A model generated the notes under the pieces. The model was not told the origin of the DNA. It worked only from the letters and a program-made list of their open reading frames with translations, and did no database searches. Source: Dicaeum eximium (Eukaryota > Chordata > Aves > Passeriformes > Dicaeidae). From it: a stretch of DNA of 64,000 nucleotides. Positions within the stretch are counted from its first letter, which is position 1. Each line of letters starts with the position of its first letter. The stretch is taken from the NCBI GenBank assembly GCA_013396995.1, contig VWZP01004602.1, forward strand, positions 1 to 64,000, read 5' to 3'. This document shows, piece by piece, positions 1 to 9,900 of this stretch. Both the position numbers and the translations under genes were made by a program.

Positions 1-352
1 GGCAGCAGCCCAGCCGGGGCCTCCTGAACAGGGAGTGCCTTTAATTCCTCATAGACTATGCAGGCAAATCCCAGATTAACCTCTCAGGGTTGTAAGAGGA
101 TTAGAAGGGCATTTACACAAAGCAACGGAGGACACTGGGTGCTTCAGCAAGTGTGTGCTAGGAGGGGACACCCGTCTCACAACCCAAGTGTAGGAGAACA
201 AGGCTCTGCCCCCAGCACAGAAAGGAAAAATTCAGTAGGAGCCCTGGAAGATGATGTGTATACCCACATAGTCAAGAAAGAGACACCTAAGGAAGACGTG
301 GAGCTCTAGAAGGGCCATAGCGTGCTAGGGTGCGTGTGATCCATGAGCAGCC
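1..352 (+). promoter_or_regulatory. Upstream and 5' UTR region of the AIPL1-like gene
   Basis: No coding sequence is recognised. Two GATTA-containing motifs (AGATTA at 73-78, GGATTA at 98-103) resemble homeodomain CRX/OTX sites, which drive photoreceptor genes including mammalian AIPL1. Such short motifs occur by chance, so this is only suggestive. No TATA box is obvious. Confidence 0.3.
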
Positions 353-448
353 ATGGAGGAAACCTACCTGCTGAATGTGGAAGGGGTGAAAAAGAAGATT
401 CTGCATGGAGGCCGAGGGGAGCTGCCGAAGTTGCAGGATGGGAGCAAG
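353..448 (+). CDS. AIPL1: AIPL1 coding exon 1
   Basis: Encodes residues 1-32 with the AIPL1-typical NVEGVKKKILHGG. The exon is exactly 96 nt, ends in phase 0 and has donor AAG|gtaaat. Confidence 0.85.
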
Positions 449-3400
449 GTAAATTGTCTGGGTTGTTCTGCAGAGCCCTGGGAGAGGGAGTGGGTCTGAC
501 ATCCCTGCCCATTTTGGTTCACAAGGCCAGCTCCAGGTCTGGGGAAGAGTGACAGCCCTCACAACAGGGGTGCAGGAGGGGATGGTTTGGCACAGGTAGC
601 CACATGTCTCACAGTGACAGCTGGCAGTGCCCTCAGCGTCACTTGCTCTGGGCCTGTGACACCTCCTCCTCCCCCTGGCACCGTTAGAGCTCAGTAGCCC
701 CGGTGGGTTGCTGAAATCTGCCTTTCCTGCCATGTGCCAAGCTGGAGTGAGATGTGCCAATGGGTTGTTCCTGGGAAATTCCCCAGCCTCTGATCACTGT
801 GGGTTCCACAGGTCCTGGAGCACACTGTGAGAGCGCTCTGCAGGGGGTTGTAAAGGGGGATCCACAGGGAGAAGTGAGCTATAGCATGGATGGATTTTAA
901 GACATTCGACCATCTGCTTGCTTTCTCAAGTGTGCAAGAGGCACAATCTCCTGCTGTGGAGGGAGAGCTGCCAGTCAGACCAGCACAGAGCTGGGAGCAG
1001 GCTTGACCCCACGGCTGAGGTCATCGTGGCTGCCAAGGGGAGTCTCACCACTGGGCTCTCTCCGGGGCAGTTCACCTTCCACTTCCAGACACTGAAGGAT
1101 GACTTTGAGCGGACGGTGATCGATGACAGCCGGGAAGCTGGCATGCCCATGGAGATCATCGTGGGCAAGATGTTCAAGCTGGAGATCTGGGAAACACTGC
1201 TCAGCTCCATGAGGATTGGGGAGGTGGCAGAGTTCTGGTGCGACGCCATTGTGAGTGAGGGACCCATAGGTGCCCACTTCCCCCCTTCCTGCAGAGCCAG
1301 GACACAGGACCATGCATCCCAGAGATGCTCCGGCCTTGCCTGGTGCAAACACAGGGTGTAACTTGGCCTTGGCACCGGGGGGCTGCCCCAGACAAGGGGG
1401 TGCAGATGGCACCCTAGGGCTGAGCAGGGTGCTCCCCTCCTTGCAGCACACAGGCATGTATGCCCTGGTCTCCAGGGGCATGCGGAGGATCGCGGAGGGA
1501 CGGGACCCCCTGGAAGGCCAGAAGCACCGCTGTGGCATGGGCAACATGTTTGACTACCACAGCACGGGCTACGATGACCTGGACGAGCTGCAGCGGACGC
1601 CACAGCCCCTCATCTTCATCATGGAGCTGTTCCGGGTAAGGGGGATGGCAGGGATGGCTGCCAGAGCGGGAACAGCTGGGACAGGCCGCTCAGCTCCTCC
1701 TGCCTATGCAGGTGGAGGACCCCTCAGCCTACAAACGTGACACCTGGGCCATGAGCAAGGAGGAGAAGCTGGCAGCAGTGCCTGTGCTGCACAGCGAGGG
1801 CAACCGCCTCGTCCTGCGCAGGGAGTTCGCACAGGCGGCGGCCAAGTACCAGGAGGCTGTCATCTGCCTCAGGAACCTCCAGGCCAAGGTGAGCGGAGCC
1901 AACACCTCCCCAGCCCTACCTGGGTCATACCTCAAAGCGCTTCCCTGTGTGCCTTGGGTGCCTGGGAGGGGATGGACGCAGCCATGCAGTGCCCGTGGTT
2001 GCTCGTGGGGCAGGAGAAGCCGTGGGAGGACGGCTGGCTGAAGCTGGAGAGCCTGGTCACGCCGCTGGTGCTCAACTACTGCCAGTGCCAGCTGGAGCTC
2101 GGCGAGTACTACGAGGTGCTGGAGCACACCACGGAGCTTCTGCAGAAGCACAACGGTACCTGTGCCCTGCATCCCACCCCCTGCTGTGCCCACGGCTCCC
2201 AGGGACTCCATCCTCTGAATTCCCCACCCGTGACAATGCTCATCCCCCGTCCCTCTGCCTGTGATAGTACCTGTGTCATCTGGATCCCTATGTCCCAGTT
2301 TGCCCTGCCCACATTGTCCCCCACCCACCACACCATCCTTCCCCTTCCCACGATGATCCCTGCACTCCCTGTGCCCCCTCCAGGTCTCCCTGCCCTCCCT
2401 ACACGTGTCCACCCCACACCCCACTGCCCCATGTGCTTCATGTCCCCTGGTCCCCACGGTCTCCAGCTCCGGCGGCTGGTGGCCCTGAGCTGCAGGATGC
2501 CCCCTGAGGGCTCTTCTCTCCTGGCAGACAATGCCAAGGCCTATTTCAAGCGGGCAAAGGCCCACGCTGCTGTCTGGAACGAGAGGGAGGCGCGGGAGGA
2601 CTTCCAGCGCGTGGCCCACCTCGACCCCTCCATGGCGGCTGCGGTGAAGAAGGAGCTGAAGCAGCTGGGGGAGAGGATGAGGAAGAAGCACGTGGAGGAT
2701 CGGAAGCGCTACCAGGGCCTCTTCCAGTCGTCCCAGGGTGTGAGGGCCCGTGAGGGGCGGGAGAGCAGGGAGGTGGGAGATGGGGCACCTCAGGGTGAGG
2801 CTGGGGTCCGGGAGACCCCCGGGCAGGGGGAGCAGGGTGCTGAGACCCAAGTAACAGAACAACCCAGGGCTCCCCAAGCAGAACAAGGGACCCCCAGGGC
2901 TGGGGGTGAAGGGGCAGCACCAGGAGGAGAAGAAGCCCGGGGAGAGCCTGTGGGAGAAGAGGTGAAAGGGAGGGATCAGGCAGAAGTGGGGAAAGAAGAA
3001 AACCTGGGCACCTGTGGGGCAAAGCCAAAGAGCCTGGGAACAGAGGAGGAAAATGAGAAAGAGAGGGAAGAGGAAGAAGAGGAGGGGGATGAGGAAAAGA
3101 AAGAGGAAGAAAAAGAGGAGAGCAAAGAGGTAAAGGTAGAGAGGGGGGAAGAGGAAGAAGATGAAAAATTGGAGGAGGAGAAGGAGGAGGTAGACAAGGA
3201 AAGAAAGAAAGACAAAGTGGAGAGGGATGAGAAGGTGGGAAGGAGAGCAGAGAAAGAAGATGAGAAATTAAAAGGTGAAGGAGTAGAGAAGGAAGAAGTA
3301 AAGGAAGAAGAAAAGGAAGAAAAAGAGGAGAGGGAGGAGAAGGCAATAGTGAAAGGGAAGGTGGAGAAAGACAAAGAGAAAGCATGTCTACCAGCAAAAA

Positions 3401-3834
3401 TGGAACAGCCTGAAGCAGGGCAGTGTGGGACAATAGGGGAGACAAAGGCAGCAGGGCTAGTGCAGGGGTTGGAGCAAGGAGCCACAGGAGCAGAGGGAGC
3501 TGGCACAGCGAGTGAGGCCCAGGCTCAGCCAAAGAGAGCCCCACATCTGGGGCCTCCCAGCGGGGGGCTGAGTCCAGCTGAGGGTCCTCCAAAGCTGGAG
3601 GATGAAACATCTGGGGAGGCTCTGGAAAAGGTGAGCTGCAGGGAGCAGGGAGCAGGCAGTGGACAAGAAAATGCTGGGGAAGGCAACATTCCCCCAAAGA
3701 AATTCACCCCTGGGGAAGGCGAGGAGCTGGGTGGAGGAGGGGCAAAAATATCCCCGTGCCCCATAGCAGCCAGAGAAGGGGGTGCTGCACCCCTGGAGCA
3801 GTGCAGCAAAGAGCAGGGCTGTAACCAGCCCTGA
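353..3834 (+). CDS. AIPL1: AIPL1-like co-chaperone, six coding exons, with long Glu/Lys-rich C-terminal tail
   Basis: Coding exons are 353-448, 1071-1250, 1447-1635, 1712-1888, 2014-2155 and 2528-3834; all introns are GT-AG, and the total of 2,091 nt gives 696 aa. Residues 1-155 form the FKBP-like domain (NVEGVKKKILHGG, ERTVIDDSRE, FKLEIWETLL, VAEFWCDAI). Residues about 170-320 are the TPR region (VPVLHSEGNR, YQEAVICLRNLQAK, LNYCQCQLELGEYYEVLEHT, AYFKRAKAHAAVWNEREA). Exon sizes and the N-terminus fit AIPL1 better than AIP. In mammals AIPL1 works with HSP90 to fold photoreceptor phosphodiesterase PDE6. The start ATG at 353 sits in a strong context (GCCATGG); an out-of-frame ATG lies at 343. 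The conserved body ends near residue 332, where AIP ends. About 364 further residues rich in Glu, Lys and Gly follow, where primate AIPL1 has only a short Pro-rich tail (human total 384 aa). Assignment to AIPL1 rather than another AIP paralogue rests on remembered sequence. Confidence 0.88.
1071..1250 (+). CDS. AIPL1: AIPL1 coding exon 2
   Basis: Encodes residues 33-92, the core of the FKBP-like domain (ERTVIDDSRE, KMFKLEIWETLL, AEFWCDAI). Acceptor gggcag|TTC, donor ATT|gtgagt, phase 0 at both ends. Confidence 0.88.
1447..1635 (+). CDS. AIPL1: AIPL1 coding exon 3
   Basis: Encodes residues 93-155, the end of the FKBP-like domain (HTGMYALVSRGMRRIAEG, GYDDLDELQ, PQPLIFIMELF). Acceptor ttgcag|CAC, donor CGG|gtaagg, phase 0. 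Confidence 0.88.
1712..1888 (+). CDS. AIPL1: AIPL1 coding exon 4
   Basis: Encodes residues 156-214, including the first TPR (EEKLAAVPVLHSEGNR, AAAKYQEAVICLRNLQAK). Acceptor atgcag|GTG, donor AAG|gtgagc. Confidence 0.88.
2014..2155 (+). CDS. AIPL1: AIPL1 coding exon 5
   Basis: Encodes residues 215-261, the second TPR (LVLNYCQCQLELGEYYEVLE). It is 142 nt and ends in phase 1 (AAC G|gtacct). Confidence 0.86.
2528..3834 (+). CDS. AIPL1: AIPL1 terminal coding exon: third TPR plus charged tail
   Basis: Starts after ctggcag and completes the split Asp codon. The first 70 residues are the conserved third TPR and C-terminal helix (DNAKAYFKRAKAHAAVWNER, HLDPSMAAAVKKELKQL, EDRKRYQGLFQSS). From about position 2740 the exon encodes a low-complexity tail. 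It opens with a Gly/Glu-rich part, passes to an almost purely Glu/Lys/Asp/Val stretch at about 3040-3390, and ends with a Gly/Ala/Pro-richer part up to TGA at 3832-3834. A phase-0 donor-like AAG|gtgagc at 3628-3636 could allow an alternative 3' end. Confidence 0.8.
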
Positions 3835-4046
3835 GCAGGGTCAGTCACCCCTGCCTGGGGGAACTGCAGCCAGGCCACTGACAAAGAGGCACAGCACGGG
3901 CAGCAGGGCTCCTGTACCCCGAGAGGGAGCCCCGGGACTGGGGACCGGCCCAGCAGTGACACGGGAACAATGCTGTCCTCGCCCTGCCACGACTCACCGG
4001 CTCCGGCGCCTTTCAGCTGGGTGCCACCGAGCTCTGCTGGCCGAGA

Positions 4047-4052
4047 AATAAA
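4047..4052 (+). terminator. AIPL1: AIPL1 poly(A) signal AATAAA
   Basis: A canonical AATAAA lies 213 nt downstream of the stop codon, giving a short 3' UTR and marking the end of the plus-strand gene near 4070. Confidence 0.75.
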
Positions 4053-4074
4053 AGCTCTTCCCTGGCGCCGTGGG

Positions 4075-4930
4075 CTAGATTTGTTCCGGAACGTGACCAG
4101 CTTCCCTGAGCACATTCCACACCTCCCGCCGTGCCCTGGAGCCGGCGGCACAGGGATGGGGCAGTTCATGCTGCTCTCCAAGGGCTGGTTAAGGAGCCTG
4201 CATCTCACCTCCCCTTAAGTTCCTGAACCTCTCCTGCCTGAGTGCCCCCAAACTTCCCTGCAGTGGCACCGTGTCAGGCCTTTTCCCAGCACTGCCAGCC
4301 CTTCCAGGCAGGGGTGAGGGCAGGTCCAGCCCAAAAACTGTCTGTCCTGGGCAGGCTTCATCATCAGCCAAGTCTGGGACAAGGGAGAGAGCCCAAGAGC
4401 CTCTGTCCTTACCCTGAACTATTCTTCATCTGCATCCCTTATTGTGCCACAAAGGTACAGCAAACATGGGCAGCACTTGGACTGAGGCACCCACACACCT
4501 CTGGGCACTGAAAACTTCATGGAGCTCCAGAGAGACAGGAGGAAGAAGACTGCCCTGCCTCCCCAGCATCCCCCTGCTGTCTGCCTCCTGCCTGGGGCTG
4601 AAGGGTTTCCTAGAGCCAAAGTTCCTGGGTGAGAAAGAGGGAGGGTCCCCACACAGCCCCTGCCCCACCCCTCAGGCAACCACATGGCCTGAACAGACCT
4701 TGTTGGATGAAGATGGTGGCTGGGGGACACACCTGTGTCTGGGGATCCTGGGGCTCTCCTCACAGCTTCTGTTCTGCCTCAAGTGGTGTGGCCAGCAGGT
4801 GACAGTGCAGGCTGCGTCCCAGCAGCCCTGCAGGAGCAGTGCCAGCATGGCACAGCAACGGGAGCTGACCCAGCCAGGATGCACGGATAGAAGAGGCCAG
4901 AGCACCGATCCAGGTCTCAGTATAAATACA
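4075..4930. other. Spacer between convergent AIPL1 and DRP2 3' ends
   Basis: About 0.86 kb between the AIPL1 poly(A) site and the putative DRP2 poly(A) site. No gene, RNA or repeat is recognised. Confidence 0.6.
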
Positions 4931-4932
4931 AA

Positions 4933-4938
4933 TTTATT
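4933..4938 (-). terminator. DRP2: Putative distal DRP2 poly(A) signal (AATAAA on minus)
   Basis: The plus strand reads TTTATT within caaatttattctc. It is the first canonical signal I noticed downstream of the DRP2 stop, and would give a 3' UTR of about 2 kb. A variant ATTAAA (plus TTTAAT, about 6254-6259) could serve a shorter form. Confidence 0.5.
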
Positions 4939-6937
4939 CTCTTTCCAGAGCAGAGATGCCACAAAGCAGTGAGGACAGCAGCACCACAGTACATGGTTAC
5001 CAGAGCATTAGCCAGCCTGCCCCCCTCCCTGACACAGCCCGGCTCCCAAATACAGCCCAAGCACCCGACCTGGCCACCTCTGCTCCCACACCTGGCACTG
5101 GGTCCAGCAGCTCTGTCCTCATCCTGCCCCTTTCTTCCTGCAGTGGCCCCCAAGGCTGGATACTCCTGACCACACCCTCATGCCAAGCTGCTCCCCACGC
5201 TGCTCCGATCCTGCCTCTGGGATGACAGAGGGGTCCAGCTGGGTCTCACAGGCTGACCTGGGGTCCCTCTCACCCACAGCCTGACACAACATGCCCAAAG
5301 CCTCTCTAATGCCACCACATTGCCCTCCTGCCACTCACATGGCCGGCACAGGGGACAGCGAGGACAGGACCCACGCTGCTGCCAGCAGGCACTGGAGCAC
5401 TGGATGCTGAATAGCCCTGGCTGTAGGGCTCACACTGCCTTGTCCTTGGGCTGGGCACTGCTCCTCAGCTCTGCCAGCACCCCAGAGCCAAGCCCACAGC
5501 CCGGCTCACAACCTCCCCAGACAGTTCAGCACCGTGTCCTGTCCCAGCCAGCAACAACAGCCCTGGCTCTGTCCTTGCAAGCCCTGTTAAATCGGATGTT
5601 TCACCCAGTGCGCAGCCCTGCCCTGCCCCGAGGGCTCAAGCCTCTCCTCTCTCCACAACCTGCGGCTCCAGAGCACCAGGGCTACCTCAGCCCTGCTCTG
5701 GGCTACCCTGCAGCACCTAACTCTGCCTCTTTCTCGACATAACACAGCACAAGACAGCCAGCTTGAGGGACCCCTGGGGACCAGCAGCCACCACCCAAGC
5801 TGCCCTGCCAGGTGGCAGAACGCCTCCCTGCCCTGCCCCACGGGACTGCTCCCAGGGAGGGCCTCCAGTCCTCCAGCTCAACTCCAAGTTGGGGACAGCA
5901 GCAAGGCAGCTGCTCCCTGGGGACAGCCAGGAGGTGCCCTGCCTGTCCTGCTGCCCACCCACGCTGCCATGCATTTGCATCAGATCTAGCTGGCCTCAGG
6001 GTTGGAGTATGGCTGGAGGAGCTGAGGCTCCCCAAGGATGGAGCTGGGTCTGTGCAGGACTCTGCCATGGCAAAGGCACAGATCCCCAGGAAACCAGGCA
6101 GGATGAAGTACCTGCTGTGGGTCCAGCCCTCGCTGAGCTCCCTCACAGCAGCCCTGCAAGGCAACACCAGCAACAGGGAAGGTGCTGGTTCCCCTGGGAG
6201 CAGGAGCTGGGCTGGTCTGAAAGTGAAGGGCAGCTAGACTTAAGGTATTAGAGTTTAATAGAGTGAGTCCATGAGAGTATTTAAGTACAGTATATATATA
6301 TTATATATAATATATAGAAATATATGCAAATTAAACAATAAGGCTCTGTTATAAAGACCCTCTCAATATAAGGCTACTAGCTGGGCTGAAGCTCTAACAT
6401 GGACTCAATCCACACTCAATAAACCTCATAGACTCTCTCCTGTGGTATGTGCCTGGCTGGCTGCAGAGCCTTGGGTGGCAGAGCTCAAACCATAAGGCTG
6501 GCAGCTGCTTACTGTAAAGAGTTATTTTAGAAAGTGTGTGGCTCCAGGAGTGTTTTGGTACCACAGACCTGGAGGCTCCTGGGCACGAATGAAGAGTGGG
6601 ATGCTGAGCTCTGCATCCCCCAAGACCTACAGGCAAAGGCAGCAGCCTGTGGGTGCCAGGGCAGACAGGCAGTTTTCATGGCTTCAGTTCTTTCTTCTGA
6701 ACCATCCCACCCAGGCTGTGGCCCAGTGACCAAACCAGCCCCTTGGGGAGCCCACAGTCCCACTCCTGCATGACCTATGTTCCCCTGAGATCTTCTGGAG
6801 CTGGCAAGCATCCTGCACCACCAGCTCGGAGGGACTCTGTGTGAGGTCTGCTGCAGCACAGGGAGCATGGCAGGGAGAGAGGGGGAGGAAAGCAGCCAGG
6901 TAGCTGGTTAGGAAAAGCTTCTGGCTCACAGGAGGTG
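4939..6937 (-). other. DRP2: Probable DRP2 3' UTR
   Basis: Runs from the proposed stop codon to the distal AATAAA. Contains a TA-rich self-complementary segment at about 6288-6318. No other gene is recognised; open frames here lack family resemblance. Confidence 0.45.
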
Positions 6938-6957
6938 TTAGATAAGGGAGGTCATAC
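6938..6957 (-). CDS. DRP2: DRP2 coding exon 23 (proposed short terminal coding part)
   Basis: After a strong acceptor (tctatttctctttcag) the exon adds GMTSLI and then TAA at 6938-6940. Phase is compatible and the total CDS becomes a multiple of three. The human protein ends in a longer tail with VTANTLLAS, so either the tail is diverged and shortened here or the true last exon is another one. Confidence 0.55.
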
Positions 6958-9900
6958 CTGAAAGAGAAATAGACAGGTCAGGAAAAGAGGACCCAGAGCC
7001 ACCTGGTTAGAAGAGGACTGCTGCAGAGCCAGGAAGATCCTGCTCAGGGATGGCAGAAAGTGGGCAAGAGCCTGCATGGGCAGGACCACCACCTCATGTT
7101 AGTGCTGGCACCAAGCAATGTCTCCCTCTGGCAGCCCGGGTAAGAGACCAAGTGCTGCTCCTGCACTCGAGCACGGAGGAAAAGAGCAGAATGACCAACA
7201 CCAAAACCCACTGAGTGAGTGGAGTGCCACCCACACACAACCCTCAGTCTCCATCCCTGCTGGGAAGAGCCACCCAGGAGCAGCCAGGAGAGCTTGTACC
7301 GTTGCTTCCACCTCACCAGGCTACTGGAGCCTCAACCTCTCCTGCAGAGGGGTCTGGACAGGGATGAAGCCAGGAGGTGGCTCAAAGCTGTTGCTGCAGG
7401 TGGTGCTGGCAGGTCTGTCCATCCTCAGGGTGGGAGCCCCGTGGGGTGCAGGTCCTGAGCAGGGCACGAGGCTGCCTTGAGGGATCTGTTTGCTCTGTGC
7501 TCTTGGCAGCTCTGATGGCCTCTCTTTGCAGGTGCGAAGCCTCCTCCTCCTCCATTCCCAGGCCACACACCCGTCCCAGCAGCACTGCAGCAGCAAAGCT
7601 CTTGGCTGAAGCACTTCGGGTCATCAGCTGTTGCAGGGGAGCTGGGATCGGGGCAGGGCTCTGTGGGGAAAACCTCACCTGAGGGAGCAGTAAGAAGCGA
7701 GAGAGGAGGATTTCACTCAAGTACCTCGGGAGTTGGGGAAGGCGCTCCGTAGCTTCTCCATTATGTCTTCCAGGCACATGCTGACTTCCTGGGTTTTGGC
7801 TTCCACCTCATCTGGAGTGGGAAGGAGGGCAGGTGGCTGTGAAAAGGCTCTCTGGACATCCACCTGGCTGCCAGCATCTCTGCAGGATGGCAGGGTGCAG
7901 GCAGCTTCCTGCAGCATGGAAACAAGGGAGCAGGACCGGGAGCTCAGCCCAAGCCCAAAGCTCACCTGCAGTTTCAGTGTCAGGGGTGTTGTGCTCTCTC
8001 TCCTTTGCCTGGCTGCCCTCTGACTGGTGTGGAGATGAAGCCAAGGAGGAGGCTGCTGAACCATTGCCTTCTGACTCTGCTGGAGGCTGGAGTGAGAGGA
8101 GTTGTTGTGAGAAGGTTGTCATGACCCCGTGCCCTTGGCTTCCCCTGCTCTGCCCATCCCCTTTGTGCCACTGTCACAGCTCTGCTGTGGCAAAGCCCAC
8201 CCCATCCATGCTCTGAGTGTACCTGCAGCAGCAGCTCCCTCAGCCTGTGCAGCTGTGACTCCAGCTGCTTGTTGTGGTCCTCCAGGATCTGCATCCGTGT
8301 CTCCAGGCGGCTCTTGTGCTGCCGGAGGATCCGTGCTTCTGCCAGGAGCTCATCGTTACGCGGGTCTTGCGCTGATTCAGGAGAGCCCGCAGCCAAGGTT
8401 GGAGACTCCACTGCCTCATCATGCTGCCACTTCAAACGTCTCAGCTCTCCCTGGAGGATCCTGCAGGACAGCCCAGGTCAGCATCCCCTCAATCCTTCCC
8501 AGAGACTGCTGGGAATACCCAGGAGCTGCACACTGGGGATGGCCCAGGACTCAGACAAAGCTTTGCAATTTGTGAAGCTTAAGGGCCAGGATGCTGCACT
8601 GCAGAGTGGCCTGTCTGTGGTTCTACCCCACACAGGGGGTCCACAGATATGCAACCACTTCCTAAGAGGCTGAAAACAAGGGCAGGGAAAGCATCACTTC
8701 CTCCTGAGCTGGTGTGCCCTGCCTAGAGCCTCCAGAGCAGCAATACCACTGTTCATGAGGGGCTCAGGGACAAGAAAGACAGAGTGCTCTGGGCTTACTT
8801 CAACCCATTTGGGGTTCAGGAGGGAACAGGCTCTGTGGATGTAGGAAGGAGTATTTTGAGGAACAGAGTCATCTCCCTTCCTTGGAGAGCACACCCTCAC
8901 TGAGTTTTAGTGCTCAGCTTAGACACCCTCCAAAATTGCCCTTTCAGCAGCTGCAATCCTCACCTCCAGACCCAGCAGCATCCCCTGGCTCCACTCTGAG
9001 CTCTACAAGGCTTCTCCAGTCCCTTCCCCCCTCTCAGGCTATAACCCCCACTTTCAGAGCTGCCCATGTCTCTACCTGTTTTCATCCTCTAAGTGGGCCA
9101 GGACCCTCTCCAGCTCTCCCTTGTCATCCATGTTGAGGCTCCCTGGAACCTGCTGGCTGCCCCCAGGCTCTCTGTCAGTGATGGGGCTGGAATGGCGCAG
9201 CAGGTACTGGTCCTCATCCCTGTTCCAGCAGGTGGAGAAACACCTTAATTAGGAAAATCCTGAGATTTGTGTGCCCTTGGGGAAGGACAGCATGGAGGGA
9301 AGCAGTTTCATAGGGGAGCTCCTGGCTACTCCAGGCTCAGAAGGGGCTCAGCATCCCTGGTAGCTGGGGGTGCCCAAGAGCCTCTCACTCAATGGGACTG
9401 GGAAGGAAAGCATTTCTGTACCCTGGCTAGGCATGGACAGAGCTACAGGAGCCCTGACTCATCAGGAGGTGAGGAGAGAAGAAAGGAAAACTCACAGGCT
9501 GTCATCAGGGGACAGGCTATCACTGAAGAAGGAACAGTTCTGGCTTTCCATCTCTGCAAGCCTGGAGGGAAGAAAAAAAGGCTGAGATATAGTCAGAGAC
9601 ACCCTAAATGTCTGCTCAGCTACTTGCAGCAGACCCTGCAAAACCCCTCTCTGGCAGGGTCTCCCACCTGGCCTGCACCAGTCTGCCCCTCTGCACAGTC
9701 TCTAGAGAGCTTTGCCTTTTTAAAAACCAAAATACACTGCTGCTCTGGGTGTAAGTCTCTAGAATAAAGAGCTGCTGCTGTGCAATCAGCTCAGCCTCCT
9801 CTCTAATAAGCAAAGGAAATGGTGTAAGAATTCCAGCTCCAGCCTAGGACTGGAGCTACAAGTACAGGCTCCCTGTATCCTTTGGGTCCCTACAGCAAGG

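Noticed and set aside
926..1603. Minus-strand open frame of 225 aa across AIPL1 exons 2 and 3
   Set aside because: Overlaps well-supported plus-strand exons in GC-rich DNA; composition typical of an antisense shadow.
2546..3697. Long minus-strand open frames of 383 and 176 aa, Leu/Pro- and Ser/Phe-rich
   Set aside because: Antisense shadows of the purine-rich AIPL1 tail: reverse complements of GAA/GAG/AAG codons contain no stops. No family resemblance.
4956..6251. Several plus-strand open frames of 80-160 aa opposite the DRP2 3' UTR
   Set aside because: No recognisable domain and no splice or poly(A) context; ordinary for GC-rich sequence.
7088..7125. Alternative DRP2 last exon reading ETLLGAS-like residues on the minus strand
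   Set aside because: The similarity to the human NTLLAS end needs a frame that does not fit the phase-1 donor at 7725, and the acceptor is weaker than the one at 6958.
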